A stretch of DNA of 64,000 bases from Himantopus leucocephalus (taxonomy: Eukaryota > Chordata > Aves > Charadriiformes > Recurvirostridae): positions 26,941,402 to 27,005,401 of the forward strand of contig RSEF01000006.1 in assembly GCA_003993805.1 (NCBI GenBank), in the 5' to 3' direction. Made by a program: the position numbers and the translations under genes. The notes beneath the pieces were generated by a model, which saw nothing but the letters and a program-made list of their open reading frames with translations, was not told where the DNA came from and did no database searches. This document shows, piece by piece, positions 24,401-37,230 of this stretch. Position 1 is the stretch's first letter. The number at the start of each line of letters is the position of its first letter.

Positions 24401-25954
24401 TCTGGCTCATTTAATTTCTGTTAACAAAAGCTTCATGACAGAGAAAGCACAGATGTGGTGTTGTTTGCTTGACTGATGGGAAAGATGATTGCAGTGTGAT
24501 AGAGAACCCAAGCAAAACAAATTTTTAAGAAGTGCAATCTTTCCAGGACTGCAGCTTCAAGTAAGAGCTGAGAGGTTTCAAAGAAAAAAAAACACAGCAC
24601 ACCTCTACAGCAGCCTAATCCTGCTTATCTTCTCCCCAAACTACTCCCTCTGTTCCTTCTCCAGGAAAAATGTAATGGGCCAATGCCACCCCAGAATCCT
24701 AAAAAGAGTTTCATGCAAATCTCAGTAGTGTTGGGTGACTTAGAACAAAAAGGCTGGCAGCATTACCGGCTCTGAGTGAACTCCTTGATAAACATTTCCC
24801 ACTTTGTCTTCCTTTCAAATCATTCACTTTAATTAGTCCAGTCCTATCCAACAGATTATTCACTCATAAGCTTCTTCTGAGGAGCATATGAAAGTTAATT
24901 TCAGCCACTGCATGTAAAGATTTATATTCCCGCTCCTTGTCATCACATACTGAGGTCCTTTCTAATCCCACTCAGCCACTCCATTTTCAGAAGGGTAAAC
25001 CACCCCCTGCGGGCAGAGCACGGTGATCCCAGATTTATCTGATATTTGTGGAGCCACCGTGCCGGTTAACAAAAACCTGCGGTGAGGATGCTTATTTCGA
25101 TTTTTTCCACTGTTCGCTTCAGTGGGTGGGCTGGATGACAGAAAATGTTTTCTGGTTCTTTGTTGCAACTGTCTGAAATCGGACAGAAATGATGAGGAAT
25201 TGGAGATTAGTACCTCAGGACAATAAGTAAGGATCAGCAAATGGAGAGTCAAGCACACATATGGACAACTTCAGAGGCACCTTTTGCATTTATTTTGGTG
25301 CTTCTGTCTTCTGATTTTAAAAGGTAGATGTCAGTTTTCCTTTTCTAAATAAACTATCTATCTTTACATTTCTAGGTAGAGAAGTGGCATATGCATTGTC
25401 AGGAGTGTACTACAAAAAAAAAATCCTACATAAATGAAGATGTTTGGCAGAGTAGTCAGTGTTTGGAAATCGTGTACTATATAAAGGAAAGCTTCACAAG
25501 CTGAAGGAGGAAAATAAAAGAAGGATTAAATAGATTCACCCAGTTACACTATTCCTTTCATTGGGAGCAGAATTAGTCATCAGCTAATGAGAGCTGACTC
25601 CGGGGTCTCTAACACTGCACTGTGACCTACTCAGTGGACGCATTCATGCTATCTGCAGGGTAAGACAGTGTTCTCAGGAAGGTTGTGGGGGAAAAGGAAA
25701 AAGCTGGAAAAGGATCTTGCAAGCCGTGGTTATAATAAATGCACCTATACGCAGGCATTTCCTACCTGCTTGTGAAGCCTTAATGTTCTTTGTGTAGGGA
25801 AGCTACATTTTCTCAACTAGCTTGATACCCTGGGTTGGATTAGGGTCCCACCATACCAGCTCATGGAAGAGCCTTTTCTTACCTCTAATAATTCCTCATC
25901 TAAAGCAACAAAGCACACAAAAACTGTCAGAGAAAACAGAGGAAGGCAGAAAGA

Positions 25955-26035
25955 GGTGAAAATTGTTGAAGATCGTACAAACCTCCTCCCAAATTAGTAT
26001 TTTACCCACTGAGACATACCAGCTCCTAAAAGTGT
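25955..26035 (-). mobile_element. Possible MIR-type SINE remnant, antisense
   Basis: The words ATTAGTATTTTACCCACTGA and GACATACCAGCTCCTAAAAG resemble the antisense start of a MIR-type SINE ('agtgctctaaccactgagctatgctgcctc'). No other SINE block is clear. Confidence 0.25.
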
Positions 26036-26229
26036 GCATTAGGCCATCACACAAAAACCCCTCAATCCTGTCCAAAAGACAACAATTGTTCTTTCTCCTC
26101 CTGTACCCTCATTTCTCCTCTTCTGTCCCCTCATCTGATAGTTTAATGGCATATTTTACCCCATACTGATTCTCAAGTCTCTATTTTATTTCTCCCTGGC
26201 CTAGTAACAGCATTGCAAGGCTCACATTT

Positions 26230-26470
26230 CAGTATCACCCCGTGGAGAAGCAATGCTGATTTGCTTTCCTTCCAGATGTGAAGCAACCCATTTATGTTTA
26301 ATATTCGCTCTTCAGTCACACAGCGGCCTGCATTTAACTACATTTTTATGCATTATAAATGCACATACATTTGAAAGAATAAAATTCCCTCTACCTGACA
26401 TCAGTCTAAATGGAGCTGAGGTGAGCTCTTGTTTTCCTGAGGCAGCCTGACATTTGAAGATCATTTTTAA
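26230..26470. promoter_or_regulatory. Possible conserved non-coding element
   Basis: Repeat-free sequence with TTTATGTTTAATATTCGC, TTTATGCATTATAAATGC and a CATTTGAAAG segment. Such T/A-rich words around TAAT and ATGCAT are usual in developmental enhancers. No open frame of note. Confidence 0.2.
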
Positions 26471-27309
26471 CCATTTCAGTCTTGAACTGTACTTTTTCAC
26501 TTCCTAGCTCTTTGTGTTGGTGGGTCTCCAGGCACTTCCTAAAATAGGCACTGAGTAACCCTCCAGACAGTGTGCTAGGGAATATAAATGTAACTTTTAT
26601 CAGAGCAGGAAAGTGGCTGAAAACAAGAACAGGCAAATTGCGAAAGGTCTTGTAGGGATTTAGTGTCAGCTCCCATGGACACCTGATGCCCAGGTCTCTG
26701 ATCTACGCTGTGTGGTGCACAGTCCTCATAAGCAACTGGCTCCAAGTAAAGGCTCCAAAATCTGCTTTCCTTCTCGGACTTGGATGATAATGGATCAATC
26801 TGCTACACACACACACACCCCCTGCACTGCTCATCTCCTGGAACGCTGTCAGCATGGGCTGCGATTTGTCTCTAAGCACCCTGATGTCAATATCCAGCGT
26901 GGGTGACTTTGTTGTGTGGGGGACTAAGTCACCCAAACTGACCAGAGGGTGGTAGCAAGCCTGGGGGTATCTCACAAACTCACTGGAGGGCTCAGGATTC
27001 ATTCACAAGGCTGTGGAAGGAGCACCCTTAACCCTGCAGTCCTTTGCCACCTTGACTTAGTTCTTTGTCTTTTTCAGTCAAGCGAAACTCTCATGTCCAG
27101 AGCAAGCCTTCATCAGCCCTTGCTACATCCACCAAGCTCTAATAATTCATAGCCTAACCTGAATGTCAGTGTCGAGTGTCTAGGCTCCAAGGCTCTAAAG
27201 CGCCAGAACAGCAGGGGATACTGGCTTTGTGTTTTGGGCAAGACACATCTGTTGGTATGAGTCCAAGTCTTCTGCAGCCCCTGCAACCCCACTCTGCACG
27301 GCACAATGC

Positions 27310-27545
27310 TCCTTTTGTCTCCATGTGGCAGAGACAGGGATCATTTATTAAGATTCATACCACTGCAAAACTTTTGCTGACAAAAAGGGCAACGTTTTCT
27401 AAAGCAAGGCACATTTCATTAGCCTTCTTAATCCGTGTATTTATGGAGAACTTGTTTCTGAATGGACTTTGCAAACCTCATTCACAAGTCACAATACATG
27501 GTGATTAATTGCAATTACTGTCCACTTAATGAGACAATGATGCTT
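27310..27545. promoter_or_regulatory. Possible conserved non-coding element
   Basis: About 235 bp of repeat-free sequence contain several typical homeodomain and HMG-like words: TTTATTAAGATTCATACC, CATTTCATTAGCC, TGATTAATTGCAATTACTG near 27500 and CCACTTAATGAGACAATG near 27520. ACAATG is a SOX-like word. Motif density is higher than in neighbouring unique sequence. The call rests on appearance alone. Confidence 0.3.
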
Positions 27546-28348
27546 TGCTTTAAAAAAAAAACCACACAGAGCCTGTCCACCTTCAAGTGCATGTGTGTGG
27601 GGTAAACACTCTGCAGTGCTGGTTGGAAAAGAATTTATGGAGTGTCAGCTATTCATCACATGATGTGAAATGTGGTATTTTATGGACTGACCCTTTTAGA
27701 TCTCCAAACCTAAGCAAAATTTTTGTTTAATCAGAAATCAGAGTAGACCCACTACAGAGCATCAAATGGTAATGTGGCATTGACTATTCCCTTTCAGTCT
27801 GTTTAAAGACAGTGCCTCACCATGACATTGTTGGCTTTTATTTTTGAAAACATGCAGAGAGAAACTGCTGACAGCAGATACTGCCATAATCTAGCAAGCA
27901 AAGCCTGATTAGAAATCAGTGACACGGATTTCAACAAATAAAGCATGACCTGTCTTGCAACAGTGAAAGGAATCACTGAACAAGGTGACTAAGGATATGG
28001 TAGATTTACCAGCATATGAAGCCTTGAAATTCATTTGTTTTCAGCCATAGTATTTTGTGCAATTTACCACATGGGCACATGAACACTTGTCCCCAGCATG
28101 AGGGAGTGGGAGAGACTGCACAGCCAAGGACAATTGGTTTTGGCAGTGTGCTTACGTCAGATGAAATCTTCCTGCACCCTGAAGAAGCACAGAATACTTT
28201 GTAGTATAAATAAGATTATTACTCTTGAGGAGCTTATTCATTGTGTTTGGAATTCATCCCACACAGCTCTGGATGCCTACATCGAGGTAGTTACCTGAGG
28301 CTTCCATGCTAATTACTGAAGGAAAAATAAGCCACAACTCAAAAGACT

Positions 28349-28412
28349 TAGATGAATCACATCTTAGAAACGTCTATTTCCCTCCACTGACTGTCAAGGA
28401 TGTTGAGGGTGG
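28349..28412 (+). repeat. Unidentified ancient repeat, copy B
   Basis: TTAGATGAATCACATCTTAG, then GTCTATTTCCCTCCACTGAC and TGTCAAGGATG, align with the copy near 22742 on the same strand. The shared order of words over about 60 bp supports common origin. No coding sequence is attached. Confidence 0.5.
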
Positions 28413-29380
28413 CTTAGAGATGTCAGCTTTATGAATCTCACCCTTTGTGTCTCTCATGAACTGGTAGCAGAGACAGTGAGGTGATACTAAATAAATTCCA
28501 GACTTATTGATGCTCCCTAGGATCCCCGAGGTCATAACTACCCAGTTCCTACAAGGTACTTAAGAAGGTCATTTTGTGCAAAACTTCTGCCAAATTCCAT
28601 TGTGTGATGCAGTCAAGGAAGTGAGACAAAGCACTATCTTCTGCTGATCTCAGTTGAGCCATGACTTCAAGCTGGAGGCAACAATTCAGTGCTTTGGGGT
28701 AGATACACATAGGGACTCTTTTATAGGCATGACTGGATCTTGTCCACCTTGCTCCTGGGCAGCTGTTTCAATCTGGAGTAGAGCCACCATAGTCTTGATT
28801 CACCAGTTTGAAAGCAAGCCCTGCTGTAAGAAGGAAATCTGGATTGGATCCCAGCAGCAAAATCCATCCTAATTTCTTAAGATGTCAGAAAGGGTTTCTC
28901 TGGGATAGATATTATGGGCAAATTAAGGATGCTAAGGACAACAACATCTAGTCAGAGAGTATAGAAAATCGGAGTTGCTAGAAAACAGACCCCAGACATC
29001 TTTGATGACCTTAAAAGAGAAAAGCAATGCCTTTCCTGAACACATGGAAGATAGGTGGGAAAAAATGAAAAAGTAAATGGCAGTTATTTCATTTTCAATC
29101 TTTCTAAATGCAATTTCAGTATGATACGAATGATAGCAGCATGAGCAGAGATTGTTACTTTAATAGGATTATTGTCAGATGCTGGCTGTGTTTGTACTAC
29201 AGCAGTGAATTTCCTGCAGTGTGGATACATTTCCATGTTTGATAAGTTACAAGGACTGCTAAATGTATTTCATTTTAGACATCAGGTTTGCAGCAGTCTC
29301 TATTTTTCTCCTATTTGAAAGATTCTATCTGTGGACATCTCACCCACAAGGCTGAGATCCTGATTATAAGTTCTAAATGC

Positions 29381-29413
29381 AGTTTGTTAAAAGTTTGTCA
29401 AAAGTTTGTCACA
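29381..29413. repeat. 11-bp tandem repeat, three copies
   Basis: The unit AGTTTGTYAAA occurs three times in a row (AGTTTGTTAAA, AGTTTGTCAAA, AGTTTGTCACA). Very short and slightly diverged. Confidence 0.85.
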
Positions 29414-29687
29414 TGGTAATGATTTACTAATATCAATCATGTGCGCATGTAAGTACCTGGCCTCAGGAAGCTTTCTTACTTCTCTGGTTGGAACCAGAGA
29501 CCATGGCCATATCTCTACTTGTGAGTCTACATTTCTGTGAATGCACTCAAATCCAGTGTTTGGATGGAGACACAGGCTTTGAGCCAGGCTGGAGAAAAGC
29601 TGCAGCAGGACCCTGAGCCTTCCTTACACCTTAGTATAGTTCCAAATGCAGCCTTTCCTACAGGACAGAGAGCCTGCTTGGTGGCTG

Positions 29688-29880
29688 CGGCCACCCTCCG
29701 ACGTGAAGTCCGCAACGCTTTGCAATGATGTTATGGGGGCAAAGCACCAGGAAGAAAAGTCAGATTGACTTTTTCCTCAATGCCGTCTGTCACGAGGGAC
29801 CGTAGGAGCCGAGCCTGCAGGTATCCAGTGTAAATACGCAGTGTGTACCTCTAGACTGCTCTCAGACTCTTTCACGGGCG
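29688..29880. promoter_or_regulatory. Local CpG cluster
   Basis: I count 12 CpG dinucleotides between 29688 and 29880, well above the sparse level elsewhere. The tract includes CCGACGTGAAG and CACGAGGGACCGTAGG. It is too short for a classic CpG island and I see no exon attached. It could be a small unmethylated enhancer or promoter of a non-coding RNA. Confidence 0.25.
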
Positions 29881-30030
29881 CCTTAGCTTTGATGTTATTT
29901 CTCGTGCTTGATTTCATTGCCCTGAAGTGGCAGGCTGCCAATTAATTCTTTGTAGCCTGTATTTAAGCAACAATGATTTACAGTTAAGATGTCTCAGCTA
30001 ATCATAATGTAATTAATAGTCTGTAATGCT
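29881..30030. promoter_or_regulatory. Possible conserved non-coding element
   Basis: Immediately right of the CpG cluster lies AT-rich unique sequence with GCCAATTAATTCTTTG, CAACAATGATTTACAG and CATAATGTAATTAATAG. These are homeodomain (TAATTA) and SOX-like (ACAATG) words. Repeat-free. Confidence 0.25.
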
Positions 30031-31938
30031 TTTATGTCTTGGAGAAGGAAGCATTTCATACCTAGGAATTTTGGCTGTACTGCAATGATGGACGGTAGGA
30101 CACCACTTTTTTTTAAAGCTATTACCTTATTGTTTTGGAAACTGAGAATTTCAAAGAGCTTGAATGTAAATTTGACATTTTGATACACTGCTCGTTACTG
30201 CAGCATATTCAGCTCTTAGATAGGATAAGTAAACATAAACAGGTTGAATTTCCTTTGCCAGCATGCTGTGAAATTTCCCACTAAGAATGCAGCAGACAGT
30301 ATCAAATATATTAATTCAGCATTTTCGCGTGTGTATACCAGAATGTGGGATAAAAAGAAACTCACTGCGCTGTGAATCAAGACAGCTCTCTGTTCCTACC
30401 TATTTAATGGACTATCCTTGTAACCTGGAGGAGCCCCATGACTCCCGGCACCAGGAGTTCTTCTTGAGAGCAAGAGCAGAGGTGGTTTGGGAAAAGCAAG
30501 GAAAGGTGACTTCAGACAGCCACAAAACCCCTATGACAGGCAAATCTGAACTTCAGATGGCCTGTGAGAGCAGGATGGGGTGAAGTCACCGTTCCCTGGC
30601 AGATCCCAGTGTAGGTAAACCTTTCACAGGAGCAGCACACCTGCAAGACCATCCTCTGGTGGATCTATCATGCCTCCACTGAAACCTTCAGAAGTTTTAG
30701 TGTAAGCAATGCTGATTATGTCTCTTCTAATTATTCATAATCCTGATATCAAAACACCCGTGTCCAGTAAGACCACCTGCAACACCACTGTTCTATCTTC
30801 TGGACAGAGGGGTTTGGAAAGGCTAGTGGAAGGCTTTCTCGGCTTGTGCTAAAACAGCTGATCTGATTCTGCTGAGAAGGGGACAGAGATTAGAGACATG
30901 TCCTGGGGAACTTCATGATATCCTTTACGTCATGTAGTGTCCCGACATGCCTGGCCCAGGCTCAAGGCTGGATGTGTCAGCAGAAGGCAATCCAAGCCAG
31001 TGCTGTAGGCTCAGACCAGGAAAGCGATTCCTGGTAGGCACTGCTTGGAAACTGAGCTCTGGGCCTTTTTAAGCAAGCTTTGTTTGGAGAGAAACCATGA
31101 GGAATATGTTTTCCTGCTGTTTGATGGTTGACCTTTGGATTAGGCAATTGTTACAGCCTCCCAACTGATTATGCTAGAAAGCTATTAGCCGAAAACTTGC
31201 TGCCTCATGAAAAAAATGGTAAAGTGACTGCAGACTGAAGTCCCCTAGAACAACTTCAACTATTTTGACATAGTTAACTGAAAATGCGTAAATGGTTTTT
31301 ACATTTGTTTCTGCTAAGAGAACAATAACTACCCAGACGCTTTATATTTTCATTTCAAATAAAGTATTCTGTTATGAGTTACAACTGTTAAGGGATGGGG
31401 GGGGTGGTGTACATGTATTTTAAAAAACACAGAATAAAAAGACCCCAACATATCAAAGCAGAAGAGAAATTTACTATTGTGTATACATAATTCTGTTATG
31501 TTGTCATACCAAGCCAACTGAAGGAATTCAAGTAGTTTTTCCATCACAAGTCCCTCGATTAATACTGATAGATGAAGGCCTGTGAGGAACCCTACAGATA
31601 GGTTTCACATTGAAGCTTGCAAAGGGTATAAGTAATGTAAACCAGTCATCTACAATTGCAGTCTTCTGTCTTTGCATAAAAGTAGTGATTCCTTCTTTCA
31701 ATTTTCAAAGTGAATGACCATTTTTTCATTTGATGCATCTGTAGAGTGTACAGTAGCACTCTGAAAAATCATTCAATGTTATTCAAAAAAACATTAGGGA
31801 TAAGTGAATTTCAGTCCATCGGTCTCTTAGAAGCTGAATTTGCCATCTGGGCTGTGGATGATTTCATTAGGAGGTACACAGGCTCAGATGAGTCACACAG
31901 GGCCTTGTAGCTTTATTTGGGACAAATTTAGTTATTAT

Positions 31939-31954
31939 GAGAGAGAGAGAGAGA
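31939..31954. repeat. (GA)8 microsatellite
   Basis: Eight perfect GA dinucleotides lie at 31939-31954. Confidence 0.9.
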
Positions 31955-32108
31955 TATCACATCCCTGACTCTTTGATTGTCTCTGGCCTGATATGGGAAG
32001 GAAAAATATAGTTTGTGCTGTTCAAAGAAATCAGTCAGAAAGGACTTTTTTAAGGGATTTTCTTTCCACTTAAGTCAGGTCTGATCTTACTGGAGGCCTC
32101 AGTTCTAC

Positions 32109-32124
32109 AAAAAAAAAAAAAAAA
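32109..32124. repeat. Poly-A run
   Basis: Sixteen consecutive A residues. No retroposed sequence with a gene-like body is recognisable upstream, so it is annotated as a homopolymer only. Confidence 0.85.
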
Positions 32125-33909
32125 TAATACTGTTACATTGATGACATTTCAATTAACCTGTCTTTACCTCATGCATATGCGTCATTGGACAAGGACACAT
32201 TCTCTGCACAGTGGTGGATATTACCCTTCAAGTAGCCAGGAAGGGGACACACAGCCATGGCACGGGGTGACAGTTTGCATCACTACCAGTCAAAAATCGT
32301 TTCTCATTCACTCTGCTGAACTGACCACCCAGGCTTGGGACACTGACTCCAAGTTCACAGACTTGAGTTAGGATTGAGTGGTTACCGGAGTATTTGGTCC
32401 ACAGAGGGGTGATGGTGAGGAAGAAGGGCTCACAGATGGCAAAGTTAATCACTTGCATGCAAGTAACCTCTGAAATTTGTGTGTTTAGCCACACCAAACC
32501 TATGGAACAATTAAGCTCAGGTGGACCTTTGATGAAAAATAACAGGAATATTTACAAATGCAAAGGGAATACTTTATATTTTTTTTTACAGCATAGGTGA
32601 CAGAATTACAAACGGTTTCATGATTCCAGCATGAAAAAATTAAGACCAATTTAATTAATTGCTACAGACCCAAATTAGTAGTCTGTTAGTGCCAGGAGTT
32701 TTGGTTTGTCCTTTTTCATTTTTTCCAAAGCTGTAGACTTTTCTTTCAAACGCTCAATCTATTCCTGGGCAATACTGTTAAATTTACACACTAAAAAAAA
32801 AGAGAGCAAGTTAAGCAGTAACTGCCAAAGAAAATTAACCTTTTTCTCTTCTCTTTTACTGTGGGTCATTTTCTTCTCCCCTTTCTTTCGTTGTGGTATT
32901 TTTTCCTTGTGCAGCATTTGTCATGGTTCTTGGGCTCCAAACTCTGACAACAGCAAGTGGGATACAGCCCTCTCATTTCTTTAGGGCATCAGGTGCAAGT
33001 AGGCATCCAACCCACTCTCTGAACCTGGCAGGCTTGTGTCTGCTGAGAACCATTTCCTGACAGAATGTCTTATCTACTCAAACAAAGCAGCTTTTATAAC
33101 TGGAATAAAAATGAATTCTGGTAACCCTCTCCCACTTTCTGTGGAGGGTCATGAAAAGAGCTCTGCTCACTCAGGTCACAGTGCTTATCTCTTTAGGGCT
33201 GGAGCATAGAAGACTACATTTTGTGGTAGGTCTACAACCTAGGTTAGGAAAAGGAAGGTCTTGAGCTTGTTCCCAAAGAAGCCAATGATTTCAACGACTA
33301 AGAAAAAAATCCTTGTGTAAATAACCTTCAGCTATTATGCCTACCCCTGTGCCAGGAGTGGACATGTGCCTATCACTATAGTTCACAGTCCAATCCAATG
33401 TGGTACGTAAACTGATCTTTGCCTGCTGTTCAAGACAGCACAGGAGAGAGAGCTGGGATGGTGACAGGGAGCAGGGAAATGTGTGCCATTCTCTTACTCC
33501 TGGGTCATGGCAGGAAACTGATGATGGGTATGTAAGCATGACAGCATTCTAAATATCCTGTGCAGCTCCTCTGGGAGTCAGAAGCCCTCTTGTCCCTGAT
33601 TTCAGATCTGAGGAAATGTGGCAGAGGTCTGATGTGAATTTATGCAACTCTGGTACCCACAACAGGATATTACTGCTTATCAACAGTGACAACTCTGAAA
33701 GTCCCCAGCTGGGAGATATCTAGGTTTTTTTAATCAGTAAATCCTTGCCTTTGCTGCTTTGCTTGTTGATATTATCTGCCTGTAACCTTGGCTAAATCTC
33801 ACACGTAAGGTCTAAACCTAGTAGTCACCTGAAACACTGCATGTAATAGCAGAAGTAATCAGAAGGACTTGAGGGTGCTCCTCTTACTGTAGAGCAGCTC
33901 AGCCAGGGC

Positions 33910-33960
33910 ACCCGTGTTAGAATAGGAGACTTGGGTTCAGTTCATGAGAGCATCTTCTCT
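33910..33960 (+). mobile_element. MIR-type SINE remnant
   Basis: GAATAGGAGACTTGGGTTCA followed by GTTCATGA resembles the amniote MIR-type segment 'aggagacctgggttcaattccc', which carries the old tRNA box B. Only about 40-50 bp are recognisable, in sense orientation. Confidence 0.45.
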
Positions 33961-36900
33961 AGAAAGTCTATGTCTGTCTACACTTTCCAGTTCAGTTTTG
34001 TTAGGGAAAAAGCCTGGGGAGGAAAAAAGGCAACAGTTTCTAATGATTTACCAAAAAGGGAGAACTAGAGTCACCAGATCCCATTATTTAAAGCAGTAGT
34101 GGCAGAAAGAGCAGCTGTACAACCCATGCTTATGACTGCGGTCAGTCCACTCTCTTTGAGGTTTCAGTACAAGTGCTAGCTGCTTGCTTCAAAAATAAAT
34201 TAATCTCAGTTTCTAGCTTAAAATGTAGAGGGAGTTTTTTCTGCCCTACAGGAGAAACATATGAAAACAGTGTTAGGGTATGCTCTTGAAGCTCACATGC
34301 CAACAGTAAAGAACTTATGTTTATCACTTTAAAAAGTTATCTTTAAGGAAAACAGCAGTGAAGCAAGCTTAATTCAGTGGGAAAAACTAATGAGGTAGCT
34401 GCCCCCAGGCTTCAGCTTTAGAGGCTGGCACAGCTAAAGAGACCTGTTTTGAGAATATGGGAAAACAAAGCACAGGGTCTGGCTGGGAAACCAAGCACTG
34501 AACAGAAAGTATTGTTGATTTGCTTTTGACACATAACTACAATATTGGATAGTGCTTCTGTCTCATCATGCCTCTTAGCTCTAATCCATTTCCCAGCTAC
34601 TGGATTGGAAGAAGCTGCCATCAATAAGGTAGCTGCTAAAAGGGACAGTCCTCCTGCTTCATGACTCATCTTGATGGTTGAGCCCCGTCATCATTGGTCC
34701 AAGACAACACACAGCAGGCACACTAGTGACTTCACTTCATCTAAGCTCTGTCATTAAAGTCAGTGCAACTCTCTGGGGAAATGTCCATTCACTAGTTAAA
34801 TTCTTCCCGTTTGGGATATCTTGCAGGTACCCATACAGAGCATCCTAATATTTAAGTAGTATGAAATAATGGCAACAATCATCTTTTCAAGTGTGATGAA
34901 GATGGATGTACTTGAATTCTTCAATTTGCCTTTGAAGCTACAAAAGAGATCTCTATTCATCAAGAAGCATGGTTATGAATACACACAGTGCGTAAGTTTC
35001 TTCCAGCCAGTAATCTTTGTGAAATCAGCAGCAAAACTCTCCACACAAATGGAGCTACACAGACACATAGGCTGTCATCAGGTTAGAAATTTTAGCAGGA
35101 CCATCCACCATGGCCTAAGGTTTTGTGGGTGGTTTTTCCCCCGTACTGGATGCCCAGCTTGAAACTCCACAAAACAATACAGTCAATGAGCTAAAATGCC
35201 TGATGATCAGAGTCATGTGTAAAATATGATCTTTTATACAAGTCTGCATAATTTGTTAATTTCATAGTTAGGTTATCAATATATCTGTCCTGTAATTCTT
35301 GAAAACAATCTTAGATAATCACATTATTCACTCAAAAAGGGCATCCCACAGTTGTACATAAAAATTATTGCTCGAGAGGTTAAGTCTGCTAATAAAGCAT
35401 AAGAGCCAAATACTTCTTTCCCCCCACCCATTATAAACCAGTTTTCCCTCCTTCTGAATATTTTTAAATACTAGTTTCTCCAGAACTTTAATACATACAC
35501 TTACAGTGATTAGTTTTTGAGGTAATCCCAAAATAAAAAATGTCACTATTGAGAGGTTGAAATAACTTTCTGCCTGAAGAAAAATATTTTTGCTTCTTCC
35601 AGCTACTGCCTCAGTATTGCAAGGTCCACAAGAACTGAGGCATCATGAGCAGCTTGAGAGAACAGGATTCAACAGTCAGCTCTTCATGCCAAGAGTCTGG
35701 CCCTTTTTTGGGGTGAAGCGATGTCTTAGCATAGGCCAGTGAAATGATTCAGCTGGGGCCATGCTGTAGGGTTTAAACAGAAGGTTATTCTCTGTTGCCT
35801 AAGCTTTAGGGTTTTAGAGTCAGGTAAATAGCATTCAGGTAAGCTCTCCATTGAGTTTCCATCTGGTAATGGCTTGTGCAGAGATGTAGGTCCAGGTCTG
35901 TTCAAAGGGATAGGTTCTCCAGTGTGAAATCCGGCTCAGAAGCAGCAAAGCAGGCTCATCATAGAGCAGAAACTCTCCCTGCTCCCTCCTCCACCATGTG
36001 CTAGAACTGACTCTTAAATCACCCTCTCTGCTCACCCAGGGAGCCCCCCTCAGCTTCCTGCTCCCACAAGCCAGGGCAAGGAGTGGCAGCCCATTTCCAC
36101 ACCACCATCATCTCCCTGCTCCATATTTGACACCATTCTATCAAGGCAAAGCAGGCAAACCAAAAGAAACTTTTGTGCAAGAAACAAATCTCCCAAAGGG
36201 ATACACAGACATGGTTGCCTCCCTTTCACACCTACAAGCAAAAGGACATAGCTAGTCTGCATTCAGGAGAACACATCTGGCACATAGACATAGTAGCACC
36301 TCAAGACAGAAGGAAAATATACAACACATGGCACCAGCCATTACCAAATCTCCACTAAATACCTATAAAAAAACACTTCCTTTCTTCACCCTAGAATATT
36401 ACTTACCTCACTTGCTGGTCTGTCATATCTTGCTCTGCTCTCCAGTGAAAGAGAGAAGTTGGGCAGCACAGCTCTGTTATCTCCCTTCATGCACTACTGC
36501 CCACCCCTCTACTCCCAGGAGGGAGGAGGGAAATGGTGCTATCAATTTATAAGCCATCTTTACAGGATATTAACTCAGAGTCCACACCAAGTTTAGTAAC
36601 ATCATTGCAGGTGCCCACCACACTTATTTGCACAGCAGTTGCTAAAAATACTATTTTTTTTAAAAGGAGATTTCTTTTTCTAGGGTTAGGCTTTGAGAAA
36701 GAATCTGTTGCAGACTGAGAACAGAGGAAAGAAACACCAAGAGATTGGTACAAAGAAAGGAATAGAAAAAAAGCACAGGAAAACCAAACTTACCCTCTCT
36801 GTAACAAACAGCACATTTGTGTTTCTCAGCCCCACTGTACTCCAAGTTAAATACTATCCACACACTTGTATCCATATCCAGTAAAGCTAGAGAATGCAAA

Positions 36901-37111
36901 ATATTTATAGTGAAGGCACTCAGTTCAATTAGCACTGGAGGCAGTCAAGTCAGCCACCTCTAAAGGCAGAGCTCTCCACTACATCTGCTTGGCCACAGGG
37001 GCTGCTGCAAATTGATCACATCTGCCCTTAATCAGCAGATATGTCAGGGTACCGAACTCCATAAAGGGATCCAACCCAATTCCTGAGATTCCCCAAACTA
37101 TTAAAAGAGAT

Positions 37112-37230
37112 ACTATGCTCTTCATATATATGTGCTCTTATAATACATATAAAAATATATGCTCTTATACCTTTATAAATGCTTTTATACATACATACAT
37201 ATAACGTATGCTCTCATATGCACTCTTCAA
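37112..37230. repeat. Degenerate minisatellite, TATGCTCTTATA unit
   Basis: Variants of TATGCTCTTATA start near 37114, 37129, 37157, 37178, 37207 and 37217, separated by AT-rich spacers including a short (CATA)n run at 37189-37202. Six imperfect copies lie in about 120 bp. Confidence 0.75.

Noticed and set aside
32109..32124. Poly-A run as the tail of a processed pseudogene
   Set aside because: No gene-like sequence upstream and no target-site duplication recognised.
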